NCBI GenBank assembly: GCA_032871835.1
Contig: CM065296.1
Span: 53,287,288-53,351,287, forward strand
Source of the DNA: Dipteronia dyeriana
Taxonomy: Eukaryota; Streptophyta; Magnoliopsida; Sapindales; Sapindaceae
Reading direction: 5' to 3'
DNA: 64,000 nucleotides
The position numbers and the translations under genes are program-made. Below are positions 11,150 through 23,130 of this stretch, one piece after another (within the stretch, counting starts at the first letter, position 1; every line of letters starts with the position of its first letter). The notes below the pieces were generated by a model. It worked only from the letters and a program-made list of their open reading frames with translations, had not been told where the DNA came from and searched no databases.

Positions 11150-12940
11150 ATGCTGACTAGGAGGGGCCAACCAGGCTCTAGTCGACTTTGATGATACCTC
11201 GACCTTCATCTACACGAGGAATCCTCCTCGCGTGGTTTTTCCTGGAAATATTGGAGGTGCCAACCAGAGTAGGCCCTCCGCTGATGGTATTTATCACCTG
11301 GATTTGATACATTAGATCCGCCTGCTCCCCTTTTCTCTTCTCGGCATACTAGCGGATCTCAGCTTGTACTTCCCTTCCAGTCTGAATATTGTCTCTGACC
11401 TGCTGCAAGAACTCTATCAAACATCCTCCCCTTATCAGAGCCTCGATCTGGTTACGCAGGTTCTAGCACTTTAAAGTGTTGTGATCCACATCTTCATGGA
11501 AGTCACAGTACTTGTACCGGTTCCTCCTATCGACTGGGGCTTTCATGGGTATGGGCTTTTGTAGTAGCCCCTTATCCCGAATCGCAAGATAGATTGTTTC
11601 ACGGGATGCATTTAAGGGGGTGTAGTGATCATACCCTCTCTCATCTCACGTTACAGGGCTACTATCCTAGGAAGAAGTGAAACATGCGGTGGGGTGGGCC
11701 TTGCTAGATACCTTTCTTCCTTAGGTTGTGAAGCGAGGAAGTGGTATGTCGACCTATTGGGAGGTTTGTTCTGATTTTTCTAAGCTAACTCAAGTCTGAG
11801 AGCTTCCTTCTTCTAGCACTTTACCATTCTCATATCATCATACTCCATCTTGACCTTGAGCTGTTCATCGATTTTGACTTGCTCTAGAGCCTAATCATAG
11901 GCCTCCTGGTAGATCTCTAGAGGTAGCTTGGCAAAGGATCGGAAAAGCTTACCCGCCCACAGGTTCCGTCGAAAGTTGGCAAGGGTTTCTTTCTCAACGA
12001 AGACTCCCGTTTGAATGACTTTCTTATGGAAGCATTCCACGTATGACCAGAGTGTCTCACCTCGCTCATGGATCACATACTATAGGCGTATGGGATCCTT
12101 TGGATGCGGTTTGACCCCTAGGAACTGCGAGCAGAAATCTGTTGATAGTTTTGTGAAAGAATCCACGCTACTAGCAGACAGCTTCCTGAACCAAGTCTTT
12201 GTGTAGTCAGTCAGGGTGGTAGGGAGCATCCTGCACATGGCAGCCCTAGTGGTACTCTGGACTTCCATTTGCTGGACGAAGCTCTCTAGGTGGCTCAATG
12301 GGTCTTCTGTCTTGGAAAATTTATATGTCGGCATCTTGAATTTTGACTGGAGCTCTGCCTCCCCGGATTCTTTTGGTGAAGGAGCATTTATCTCCCTCAA
12401 AGGATCCTTCTTATCCTCCTTATAATTTCCCTTCTTTATCTGTTGGATCTCTTTCTGTAGCTTTATTAGCTGGTCTCTCAGGCGCTTATTCCCGAGTTTC
12501 TTTGAGTTGACCTCGGAATCCTCTCTGTCAGATCTCTCCGATGAACTGGTGATCTCTACCTGATCATCTCTATGAATGGGATCTGCCTGGGGGCTTCGCT
12601 GGCTACCTTCCCCTCTAGCTCGGGCTTCCCTCTTTGAAGCTACCGGGGGAGGAGCCTCTCGCTACTCTTGAGGCAGAGCGTCCACTACAGATTTAGCTCT
12701 CTTGGGCTGGAAATGTGATGGTCTTCTAGGAACTGGGGGCATGGGCTCTAGCCTATCCCTGATCAAAGATTGAGGCCCGTTTCTATCACAGGCTGGCTTT
12801 GGATGAGAAGGTCCCAAGTGATTAAAGGCGGGTTATCTAGCTCTGGGTCTTCTCGGCTCTCCCTAAGTGTTGGGAATTGATGACTGGATCGCAATGCCCT
12901 CAACGAGCAGGCGAAGGCGGACGTTCTCCATGAAGGTCAT
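11150..12940 (-). pseudogene. Gypsy gag (degenerate)
   Basis: Capsid precursor of the element. A possible start Met is at 12938-12940 (MTFMENVRLRLL). A Lys/Gln-rich likely coiled coil (KRLRDQLIKLQKEIQQIKK) precedes 12400. The retrotransposon gag domain follows: 'KFSKTEDPLSHLESFVQQME', 'TKTWFRKLSASSVDSFTKLS', 'FLGVKPHPKDPIRL' and 'GETLWSYVECFHKKVIQTGV'. A stop near 12077 and many stops before 12400 show decay. No CCHC knuckle is clear, which is common in this group. Confidence 0.8.
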
Positions 12941-13172
12941 CGCTTGTTTGTCGATCGAGGCCTAGCTTATCATAGGAGCCTGCACAGCGATTGGCTGGTC
13001 CGGAGCTTGGCTATGGCATCTGGATTTTCTCCCATTTATTGGGGTCTTTCGTGTCAATACAACCGAAGATTGTCCTGAAGCTTTGGGCTATCCCTAGGAG
13101 GAGTGGAGCCTCATAATTCCTCAAAAATAACAGACACATAATTGTTGATTTGATTAACTGGGTGTGGACTTT

Positions 13173-13190
13173 TCCCCACAGGTGGCGCCA
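13173..13190 (-). other. Primer binding site of the minus-strand gypsy
   Basis: On the minus strand TGGCGCCACCTGTGGGGA begins a few bases after the inferred LTR end. Plant Tat-group elements commonly carry TGGCGCC-type primer sites (recalled). It supports the minus orientation and marks the 5' LTR boundary. Confidence 0.6.
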
Positions 13191-13192
13191 TA

Positions 13193-14310
13193 AAGTGTTA
13201 ATGGAAAATTTATTGTGGTGAGAAATTCCAGTTAATACCCTCGAGACCACTACCACGGAGGTGGTGGCTGAGGTTGGTACCTTTGGTACCTAACTTGTTC
13301 GAACAAAATGTGAATACAATGAAAATGGAAATATAACTATTTATTATAAATCACGTATGTTGTACAAAAATCTCTCAAATACTCTTAGTCTCGCTGGGGT
13401 ACAATAGGGTGGCAACCTCGTGCCTGTCGAATAGTAGAATACAGCAATGGCCATGTTCTGAAGTCAGAATTTAGGCATAAGTCGACTCTATCTTTTTCTT
13501 TGTTACTTGTTCTATCAGATGTCGATCCCTCCTTGGTGATCATTTGTGGCCATATTTTTACATGGTATGAGTGGTTTAAACTTGTGAATCTCCCGTCTTG
13601 TTTCTCTGAATCCATCCCCTCCTTATCGGGTGGGATATTTTATTTAAAAGTCATTGACTTTGGCTTAATGACAGAGTTGAGAATATCTTTGGTGGAGATA
13701 AGTTTGTTTCCTTTTCGAACTCAATCACTTGCCTAGCATGTACATGGCAATTTATCATTCGTTAGAGTGTAGATATGATCCTGTGTACCTTCGAGGTGTG
13801 ACAACCCATGGAGGTCGTCGAGCATGGTGTTTTCTCCCTCAAAGTGTAGAGGCGGTATATCTGTGTCTTGGTACTAGGAGCTTGGTCTGACCTTTCTCGT
13901 TCACTTGGAGCTTGATATAGCTCTGTAGGCACCCTTTGGTGGTAACGGAGCTTCATCGAGCTCCCTCTTTCTTATCCAGTTAGGTTCGAATCTTCCTTTA
14001 GCGAAGTGGAGCGATGTCATAGCATGAACCTGATGTCTTTATAGGTCATTTTTACGTCTGGAGAGGATGGCGGGCTTCTGGGGAGATTACGAGATAGTTT
14101 CGACCTCGGGGAGCCTGGACCGTCATGCGTCGAGCTTCCTCTGAATTCATTTTTTGGTGTAAGGAACCCGATCCGATAATATCGTGCTCCACCCTGGTTG
14201 CTTCTGAAGCTTGATACCTTTTCCTCACTTCTGCAAGGTGGCTCCATATCTCGGCCTCAAGACTCGGGGCTCCATGGTGGGTGATCTCTGGCTTGGACTC
14301 AGGCTAAGAG
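13193..14310 (-). repeat. Putative 5' LTR of the minus-strand gypsy
   Basis: It lies between the primer site and the next unrelated segment. On the minus strand it would end near TTTTCCATTAACA. I could not find a partner LTR at the other end, so the length and outer boundary are estimates. Small open frames inside carry no recognisable motif. Confidence 0.45.
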
Positions 14311-14900
14311 AGTGGAAAATTTCTCTTTGGTCCCTAGCCAAATTTGGCTATTAACAGGTATAAACTCAAATTTTAAAACTTCTTTAAAAAACACAAGCAA
14401 TTTAATCACACTTATGAATTCTTACAAGAAGATTGCTTCAACAACTCAATATGAAATCAATATAACAAGAGTTAAAGCAATACAAGATAAGCAAGTAAAG
14501 GAATTAGATTGCTAAAAACAGCATAAGAGATTTTTACATGGTAAACCTCAAAAGAGGAAACATCCACGGGTTGATACCATAACCACCAGCAAACCGCAAT
14601 TACACACTCAAAAATCAATCAACACAAGATATACCCTCCAAGCTATCAACTCTTACTCTAACCTCGGTCCTAGTGAATTACTTTGCCTACTTCCTATCCA
14701 AGATGTGACAAACACACCTCTAGGAAGCAACTTCCAATCCAATGCACTCTTGCCTCTAGGAAGATTCCATGCTTGCCTATTCGGATCCTCCCGATCCTAG
14801 ACAAGTCTCCTTGCTTAGCTATCCAGACCACGTGTCCTAGCCAAGACTCCTTGCTCAAGTTAAAGCTTTACTTACTTTATCAAGAGACTTCAACCTTTCA
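14311..14900 (-). mobile_element. LTR-like fragment related to 6131-6917, inverted
   Basis: The reverse complement of about 14540-14600 (GTTTGCTGGTGGTTATGG..., then GTGGATGTTTCCTCTT) matches the segment near 6540-6600. The reverse complement of about 14690-14860 contains AAGGAGTCTTGGCTAGGA and GGATCGGGAGGATCCGAATA, diverged copies of the 43-bp array. It therefore appears to be the same LTR family in opposite orientation on the far side of the gypsy element. Confidence 0.5.
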
Positions 14901-16470
14901 CAAGGCAATGATATAAGTGAAGTACACAAGAAATCGTGATGCGATCATAAGCAAATAGAGAATGTAGATCAACCAAACTATATGAACATATAATTAGATA
15001 GCTAGATATGGCTTTCAAAAATAAATCACAAATACATCTAGAAATCTAAGAATGTTTATCAAATAAGAACTAGATTAGAGTAATAGAAATCTTAATAAAA
15101 AATGACCTAGTTCTTAGAACATGTAACTAAATCTAGAAATCAACAATCAATCACAAGAACACAAAAATACTTCTAGAATCAAGTTTATGCTTATCAAGTT
15201 TAGCTAAATTATATTCAATTGAAAAACACACAAGATAAACTCGAAAAAGACTTAAAAAAACCACAAATTTGAATCAAAATCATTTTAGACATTCTTCCCA
15301 ATCAAATAAAACAATCATGAAAATGATCATAGAAGAAAAAATAAGAAAAAAATGATTCACCTACAAATGATTAAATCTCGAGTTAGAAAACTTATAACTG
15401 TGAAAAGTCAAGACATCATTTGGTTCGAAAAATGCTTTATGTTTGTTCCTATCTTCAAGACTAACATTTCCATCTTTTTAATCAATAAATCGGAGTTGAA
15501 TTGAGAGAGATATCACCAAAACAAAAATCAAACATTTGAAGAAATTTTTTTGCACTTGTTCTTCACTATTGAAAAATGAGAGGGAAATGAGAATTTAAAA
15601 AAGAGAAAATGATATGGAGAGAAGCCAATCTCGGGTGGCAAGGGCCATCTCTCCACCTCACTATCTCGACATGGTGCATGGGCATCTCGGGGGCAGCAAG
15701 GGTTGCTTCTCGAGATGGCCACAAGCCATCTCAGATAAGTGAGGTTTGATGGCCTTTGGCCATCGCCTCTTCCATACGCGTTCCCTTCTCATTCTTAGAC
15801 CGTTCTCTGGCCTCTGAACTCTGAATTCAAATCAGTTTATGGATTATAAATTGATACTCTCTCTTGGACATGGATGACTATAAAACTTAGATTAGAAATA
15901 ATGAATTTGATACGATACGCGAAGATGAAGACAATGCATGGTAAGTGACTGAAAAGTTTTGTAACTTTTTACTCAGAACTCGAAATCAAACGAATGAGTA
16001 ACTGAAATGAATAGAACTTAGTAAGGAATAATATAAGACTAAACTCAAGTCCAATGTTCATAAAACATAACAAACAAACAAATAAACACAAGAATACATA
16101 AGTATGCCATTCTCTAGAGATAGTTCTAGAACATGCAATTTTACAAAAGTTATCAAATTAAACCTATTGCATGTGCATACTTCAACAAGTGTGTGAATGT
16201 GTTATACCAATTAAGCACAATGATATAGGGACAAAAATGAATGCTATGTGTGTATGTGTGCCTATGCCTTGTAAGTGGAAGAAGAATCTTGATACCTTAG
16301 CATTCAGGTAAGCACATATCCTCTTGAATACGAACTTTACATGCGAAGTTGCTTTCTTCCTTTGAAGCTCGATCTAATAATGAACCACCTAGTGACCTAG
16401 TCTAGGAAGCTACGCTCTTATTTCTAGACTCATTGTAACTGATTAACCATATTGCCAATTCATAAAGAGA
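14901..16470. other. Unassigned AT-rich DNA
   Basis: I see no coding domain or RNA gene. One GC-richer island at about 15620-15780 has repeated ATCTCG and GGCCATC words. The stretch may be the rest of the inverted LTR-like element, but I could not match it within the window. Confidence 0.4.
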
Positions 16471-17414
16471 CTAGACATATCGGAAAGGTTAGTACTCTGG
16501 GCTCTCGAGCTTACCCAGTTTGACAGTAAATATAAAGCCAGAACTGCCGTCAAAGCATAGACACTGGAGAACTTTGTGGCCTAGTTCTTAGCCCTTTCTG
16601 ATCCTGGCACTATTCAATACTAGGATTCGAACTACAAGAAGGATCAAGAACCAGTAGATTGGCCAGCTGATCGAGACGTTTGGGACCAAGCAAGTAGCAG
16701 AGTAGGAATTACTTTAACAAATCCTGAAAAGGTCGAGCTCTGCCATTGCTTCCATTTTGAGTTCGGTACCACCAACAATAGAGCCAAGTATGAATGAGGG
16801 AAGGAATGAGGGTAGCATCTGAGCTTAAAGTAGACTACCTTCATGTCAGAAGTGATTCACAATTGGTCATCAATCAAGTTACCGGGCTCTATCAAGCCAA
16901 AGGAGACAACATGGCAGCCTACTTGCAACTGGTATAACAATTCAAAGCTCGATTCAGGGGCTTCAAGATCAAGCAGATACCTCACCAACAGAATCATCAA
17001 GGAGATGGCATGGCCATGATAACAGCTAATGGAGGCCAAGCTTTGCCTAAGAGGGTACCTCTCTAGGTCATCTCCCGTCCTAGCATAGCAATCGGTAAGG
17101 AGGTCACCCAGTAGATAGACTCCCGTGTTGGATGGATCCCACTAGGGATTACCTCTAAGAAGAAAAGCTCTTACGAGAGCCTAATCAAACTCTTTAGATC
17201 AAGAGGATCTTAGTTCAATTTTTTTTTATTGACAAATACATATACCGCAGAGGCATGTCTTTACCTCTGCTCCAGTGCGTACACCCCGACAACGCTGCTT
17301 GGGCACATAAAGAGGTTCACTCAAGGGACTGTGGAAACCATACTGGGGAGAAACACTGGTGTACTTCTCCCTACTGCTCCTGGTCAAGCCAAGCATGCCG
17401 TAATCGCCATCAAC
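16471..17414 (+). pseudogene. Gypsy RNase H and integrase N-terminus (degenerate)
   Basis: Plus-strand translation gives 'ALELTQFDSKYKARTAVKA', 'VGITLTNPEKVELCH', 'TNNRAKYE', 'DSQLVINQVTGLYQAKGDN' and 'ANGGQALPKRVPL', matching the RNase H to linker region of Tat elements and the minus-strand relative. The zinc-finger side follows (CVHPDNAAWAHKEVHSRDCG) and the fragment ends at 'QACRNRH'/'GQAKHAVIAIN', where the copia complex is inserted. Stops and frame changes are frequent. Confidence 0.8.
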
Positions 17415-19846
17415 TGTTAGGCTTATGCACAATAGCAAGAGTATAATATTTTAAAAAAAAATCTTTTCATATTAATAAAGTGATTTCTAGTTTATCAAAT
17501 TTTATAGCATTTATAGTTTAATTATTATAATTGTCAAAAGTAAATAATCATAAGGTCAAAAGACTATGAGAAAAGAAGAATTGTTCATACATCTAGATAT
17601 TTATGAGGTAGACACAATTCTTTAGTTAGTCTTGAATAATATTCACAACTTAAGATAATAGGTTGGGCGCCTTTATCTTGTCAAAGTTGTAGATTCTTTT
17701 GCTAGCATTTGAGTGGGATCAAATGTGTTATGATGAGTCTAAAATCTTCAAAGTGTGGTGTCTTTGGGCAAAAGAACCTAGTGCACTGGGTGCATTGATT
17801 GGATCACAAAGAAATACTTTATCTAGAACCGTCAATAGATAAAAGTTTTTCATTTGAAGACAATCGGAGAGTCTATCTTAATCTTGAGATAAATGATGGA
17901 CTTATGGTTGCAAGTGTTATCATTTGAGCTATCAATGAGTACGATTATATAGCATAGTCTATCCTAGATAGTTTGGTGGTATTCATTTGTTAATCGATAG
18001 AGGACTTCAATTATAGATATGGACATCGTGTCTCCATTTATTGAATGAGAGTAGAATACCATCATATTGATGTTTTGAGGTATTGGATATTAAATCTTAA
18101 CGTTAAATTTACAATAGTGTCTATTGAAACATGGCTTCTGGACAAGTCAAAATATCCAAGTTTAAAATGTGGTCATATGAGTAAATATTGTAACTTGGAG
18201 AGCTATCGGCGGTCTGTAAGCTCTTGGCGATTACTAGCACTCTTCACGAGGATACACTTTCTCCAATAAGGTTGTCTAGGGTATGAATGATTAACATCAA
18301 CTTATTTTATCTTTATTTAAAAGTTCAATTTTAGTTATTTAGTTGATTGAACTAAAATTAAATAGATTGGACCTAAGTAAATCATTTGTTGATTGTGATT
18401 GAGTTGTGTCGATTGGAGCTTAAATTTAGATATCCCTTCAAGATCCTCAATCCACACGAACTTGCATGGATCACTTGATATATTCTACCGGACCAATTTA
18501 GGGGTCCATATAGAATTGTATTAAGGCATGTGAACTTGTTTCTTTTTGTAAGAATAGGTCTAGTTCACATGTGGACTTTTTATTAAGGTCCAATGGATTT
18601 AATAAAATAAAAAATAATAATATATGGCCCATATACATGTGTTGGGCGGCAAGGCTATTAAGAATAGCTTAAATTATATTATTTTTATTTTATTATTTTA
18701 TTAAATAGAAATTAATTAATTCGTTGATTAATTAATTATTTAATTAAAAGTCAAAATCTTTTTCCTAATAGGAGACGGTCTCCTAAAATTATACTATTGT
18801 TAGTAGTATAATTAATATTAAAGACTATATTTGATAGGTAGATAAATAAAGGAAGTTATTTATCTAATCAAATTAGAAAGTCTTTAATATGGTTACAAAT
18901 AGTATTTGAGTTGGATTAGGAGACTTGGTGTTAGGATAGAATTCCTTTTTGAAAAGGATTCTTAACCACAAAGTAAATCTACCTAAGAAAATGATTCTTA
19001 ACTACCAAGTAATCCTTCTTAGGAAAATAATTAAATCTCCTAATTATATTCTTGTGAATTTCGGTCAGCTCATAAATATATATATATAAGAGGATAGAAT
19101 TCCTTTTATAAAAGGATTCTTAACTACCAAATAAATCCACCTAAGGAAAGGATTCTTTTCAACCAAGTAAATCCTTCTTAGAAAAGGATTTGTGATCCTA
19201 TATATATATCCTTGTTAATTTCAGCCAGCCCAATGATTTTTAGAGTGAAAATTTTGGCCAACCTAAGAGTTTTCTAAGAAAGAATTTTGCTTGGCAAGAG
19301 AGAATTTTGAGAGAGAAAGTTTGGTATTTTACTCTAGACAAAATTCAATCAACTCTAAAACATAGGGTGTGGAATTCGGCCAAGGAGAAAAGAGAAAAAG
19401 AGAACGTTTTTGTTTTCGATAGTACACTAGTATCCTTTACATCAAAAGGGTTTTGTGTACAACATCGAATCAAGGTTCACGCGAGTTTCAATCAAATTGA
19501 TTGATAATTCACAAGTGGCCGGACGTTCTTGATTTTTCTCTTGGAGGATATTTGTAACTAACAAAGAATAAGATTTAGTTTGTTTCCATCCTCAAGTATA
19601 CAATTTAAAGAAAGGGAGCCTACACTCCAAAGTGATTCACGTTCGTGATTGGATTGGAAGATCTTGTGGATTCAATTCGACGCTAGTTCAATCGTCACGA
19701 AGAAAAAGGTACGATATTTTTTATATACATCAATTAATCTAGGGTTAAGGTTCTCGTTGTATAAAAGAAAAAAAATATTTATACGCAAACCCTAATTTTC
19801 CTTTTTATCACACTTCCATTACGTTTTGAACCATTTTTTCCCTACA
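17415..19846 (+). repeat. Copia LTR1 (5' outer LTR), 2.43 kb
   Basis: Begins TGTTAGGCTTATGC and ends TTTTTTCCCTACA, two bases before the primer site. It contains an internal duplication of about 150 bp (copies from about 18930 and 19085, each with AGGATAGAATTCCTTTT), shared with LTR3 but not seen in LTR2. It pairs with LTR3 by sequence. Confidence 0.9.
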
Positions 19847-19848
19847 AT

Positions 19849-19860
19849 TGGTATCAGAGC
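19849..19860 (+). other. Copia primer binding site (initiator Met tRNA type)
   Basis: TGGTATCAGAGC, two bases after LTR1. This is the classic plant copia primer site complementary to the initiator tRNA-Met 3' end, and it confirms the plus orientation. Confidence 0.9.
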
Positions 19861-21233
19861 CAGGTTGTACCCTTAATTAATTGATGTATGTGTTCGTGAA
19901 TCTTTTTCTTTTTATTATATATATGCATGTTTTAGAAAGAGATGGCACTCTAGGTATTCGCATATATATTTACATTGGAATGTATGGATATATATATGTT
20001 TTATATGTGGTTTGTTATTGCTCAATTTTGGTCCTAGAATTTCAATGTATTTTGTTTTGGGATTGTAACAAGAAGCGTGGTCTATCATCGCCATAATTTC
20101 CTTCTTGGTAGTTGCTAAGGTTTTTTTTTTATTTTGTTGTTGTAATAAAAAAATGTACTATTGTAATAAAAAAAAATGCAGTATTTATTTTTTATAATTC
20201 TTCTGTAATACATTCAATTATCAAAAACTCAAAGGTTTGAAGAATTGGAAGCAACCGGAACAAGTTTGGGACCGTGCGAGCCGTAGCAACAAACGTGCGT
20301 GCGAAGAGCACGCAGCCACGTTTGTTGTGGCATGGGATGTTCACGGCAGCCCTTTGGTAGCCATGGGCTGCGCATGGCAGCCCTTTATGGGTTTGTGGCA
20401 TGCGCACGCCCATGGGTAAGGGCGAAAGATGCGCACACCCATGGGAGGTAGCCGAGGGAGTCCAAACGACGAAGGTCGCGTGAAGACTTGTTCACCAAGA
20501 AAGGAATTTTTTATATTCCAAGACGTAATTTACATGTTTTTCTAGGATGGACCAAAACTGTAGCTATTTATATTTTTGTAAATATTGCAATGTTTGTCAT
20601 TGTTTGATAACATGCCATATAAAATAGAAGTGTCACTCATATATCTCTTTTGGTATGAACATACATAGAATGGTTTAAGTATCTAAATTGGAATCTAGAT
20701 AACTTGGTAAATCATTCTTTGGAATTCGATCACACACCTTAAGCAATTGAGTGTGAGAAGGTGTTTTGGAACACCTACGGCCTCCAAGTTTAGTTGAGCT
20801 TTATGTTTCATGAATAACCTCCCAAGAGGTATTCATGAATGGAATTTAGCAAGATACTTCCTTACAAGGATAGACTAGACAATTAGCCCAAACGATATCT
20901 ACTCCCAAAGGAGGGATATTCGTGAGGGATTATATTGAAGGTCGATAACTTGGTAACACACTTAATGTAATTTTATTAATATCCTCCTAAGAGTTCTTGT
21001 TAATAAAATTGCAAGAATAAAATAGAAAACGTTGGTTGTTATGTTAACAATTATGTGGGACTTAGTCCAACTAGTAAATGGTGCGTACTCCCAAAGAAGG
21101 CGTGACATTTATGGGTGTTGGATCACCGTTGAATTTTTATGATTGAATTATTTTATTTATTTCAAGATAAATATTCAAAAGTGGTGTATCATGATTGTTT
21201 ACTTATATAATTTTTGTTATTAAAAAGAAATCA
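19861..21233 (+). other. Copia 5' leader with a GC-rich patch
   Basis: Non-coding leader between primer site and gag. It holds a GC-rich patch at about 20240-20480 with repeated GCAGCCCTTT, CATGGGCTGCGCATGG and GCGCACGCCCATGGG words, unlike the AT-rich surroundings. Short frames across it have no recognisable domain. Repeated AACTTGGTAA and CTCCCAAAG words also occur at about 20700-21100. Confidence 0.6.
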
Positions 21234-22010
21234 TGACCCCATCCCTAATCAATATCCTAAAAGATAATACTTTAACTGATGATAATTATGTCACATGGAA
21301 AAGGAAAATTGGGTTGTTGAAAGCTGAAAAACATAAATTCGTTATGTCTATTCCTTAACCACCAAACTAATGAATCTACTCAGGGGCAAAAGATGAGTAT
21401 TAGTAGTAGAAGTCTTCAGATAAGATGGCTAAATGTTCGTTACATTATGGCCACATCCCCGACGTGTTGTAACAGCAACATAAAGGAATGGAGACTGGTG
21501 CCGATATAATGATGTCTCTATAGGATATATTAGCTATAAGGTCTAGGATGACTAAGAGAGAGGCAGTGACTGCTTTCGTGAATCTTAGGTTGAAACCTGG
21601 ACAGGGTGTGAAAGATCACATGATGAAAGTCATAGCACATCTCAACATTCCTGAACTAAATGGTGCTGAGATAGATGGTGAGACCAAAATTGACATGATT
21701 GTCAACTCACTATCGGATTCCTTTGATCAATTCAAGTTGGACTACACCTTGAATAATAAGGAATACATCTTGCAAGGCCTGATGCAAGATGTTCAAAGCG
21801 CGGAAAAAATCCTTGTGAAAGGAAAGGGTCAAGAGATTCATATGCTTGATAAGTTGCTACTGTTAAAGACCCGTAAGAATGTAAAGAGACAGCAGAAGAA
21901 AAAACAACTTAAGCCTTCTTAGAATGAGACCAAGAAAGTAACCAAGATCAAAGGAAATTGTTTCTTTTGTGGTGAAAAGGGTCAAAGGAATAAACTGAAT
22001 AAGAATGAAT
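21234..22010 (+). pseudogene. Copia gag (degenerate)
   Basis: The start lies at 'MTPSLINILKDNTLTDDNYV', typical of copia gag N-termini, and is followed by a stop near 21358. The capsid part at 21548-21922 reads 'LRLKPGQGVKDHMMKVIAHL' and 'IDMIVNSLSDSFDQFKLDYT'. A zinc knuckle begins 'NCFFCGEKGQ' near 21957 but loses its last His/Cys. Immediately after it the frame passes into the pre-integrase region, so most of the protease is missing. Confidence 0.85.
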
Positions 22011-23130
22011 TCAACTTGCATTTAGGCAATGGAGCGTTGGTGTCTACTAGTGTAGTGGGAGATATTAGAATCAATTTTGATTCTTATAGGCATTTAGTTT
22101 TAATAAACGTTTATTATGTACCACAATTCAAGAGGAATTTAATTTTGGTCTCTTGTCTAAATAAATTTGGATATTCGGTTACTTTTAATAAAGGTTTTAT
22201 TATTAGTAAGAATAACATATTTGGTTGCAAAGGTACATTGGAAAACGGTTTATTCTATTTGAATGGAAATATCTCTCACTTGTTAGACACGATATCAACG
22301 AAACCTAACCATAAAAGAGTAAAATTAACAAAAGATGAAACCTACCAATGGCATTTGCGCCTAGGTCATATTAACCTTAATAGGATTAAAAGATTGGTAA
22401 GTGACGGACCTCTAAGTGGCTTAAAGGTTGATGATCTACCAACTTGTGAATCTTGTTTGGAAGGTAAAATGACCAAAAGGTCGTTTACGACCAAAGGCAC
22501 AAGAGCCATCGAATGTGTGTGGACCTATGAGCATTCAAGCTAAAGGTGGATATGAGTACTTCATCACTTTCACGGATGATCACTCAAGATTTGGTTATAT
22601 GTATCTCATGAGAAATAAATCAGATGCTTTTGACATGTTCAAAGCATTTAAAGCTGAAGTGGAAAATCAGCTTGAGAAACGCATAAAAATCTTGAGGTCT
22701 GATCGTGGCGGAAAATATCTATCTGGTAAGTTTTAGCAATATCTTATAGATAATGGGATAATTTCTCAGTTTTCTGCACCGGGCACACCTCAACAAAATA
22801 GGGTGGCAGAAAGGAGAAATAGAACTCTTTTGGACATGGTTAGGTCTATGTTGAGTTATTCAACACTCCCTAATTCTTTTTGAGATATGTTTTACAAACC
22901 GCAATGTACATTCTAAACGATGTACCATCTAAGTCGGTTTCTAAAACACCACATGAGTTGTGGACCGGGCGAAAGCCTAGTTTACAACACTTAAGGATAT
23001 TTGGATATCCTATGCACGTGTTAAAAGAAAAGACAGAAAAGATGGAGTCCCATTCAGAAACATGCATATTTGTAGGGTATCCAAATGGAACAAAAGGATA
23101 TTATTTTTATAGTCCTTAGGATCTTAAAGT
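22011..23130 (+). pseudogene. Copia GAG-pre-integrase and integrase (degenerate)
   Basis: The GAG-pre-integrase region shows 'TYQWHLRLGHINLNRIKRLV' and 'CESCLEGKMTKRSF'. The integrase core has 'FITFTDDHSRFGYMYLMRNK' (first Asp region) and 'KILRSDRGGKYLSGKF' (second Asp), then 'GTPQQNRVAERRN' with the catalytic Glu, and 'PHELWTGRKPSLQHLRIFGY'. Breaks include a frame change at about 22510, a TAG at about 22736 and a missing base near 22882. Confidence 0.85.

Larger units (their letters stand above)
6918..14310 (-). mobile_element. Decayed Ty3-gypsy retrotransposon, Tat-type, minus strand
   Basis: Read on the minus strand the order is putative 5' LTR (13193-14310), primer binding site (about 13190-13173), gag (12940-11150), protease, reverse transcriptase, RNase H, integrase (to 7340), then a 3' UTR with tandem repeats. 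Integrase after RT-RNase H fixes it as Ty3-gypsy. The PBS TGGCGCCACCTGTGGGG and the residue patterns resemble plant Tat/Retand elements. Every domain is broken by stops or frameshifts. I could not find a 3' LTR; the 3' end is cut off near 6918 by the LTR-like fragment. Confidence 0.85.

Noticed and set aside
13193..14310. Three minus-strand frames of 60-76 codons as small genes
   Set aside because: They fall in the inferred gypsy LTR, have no shared motif, and are not preceded by any gene signal.
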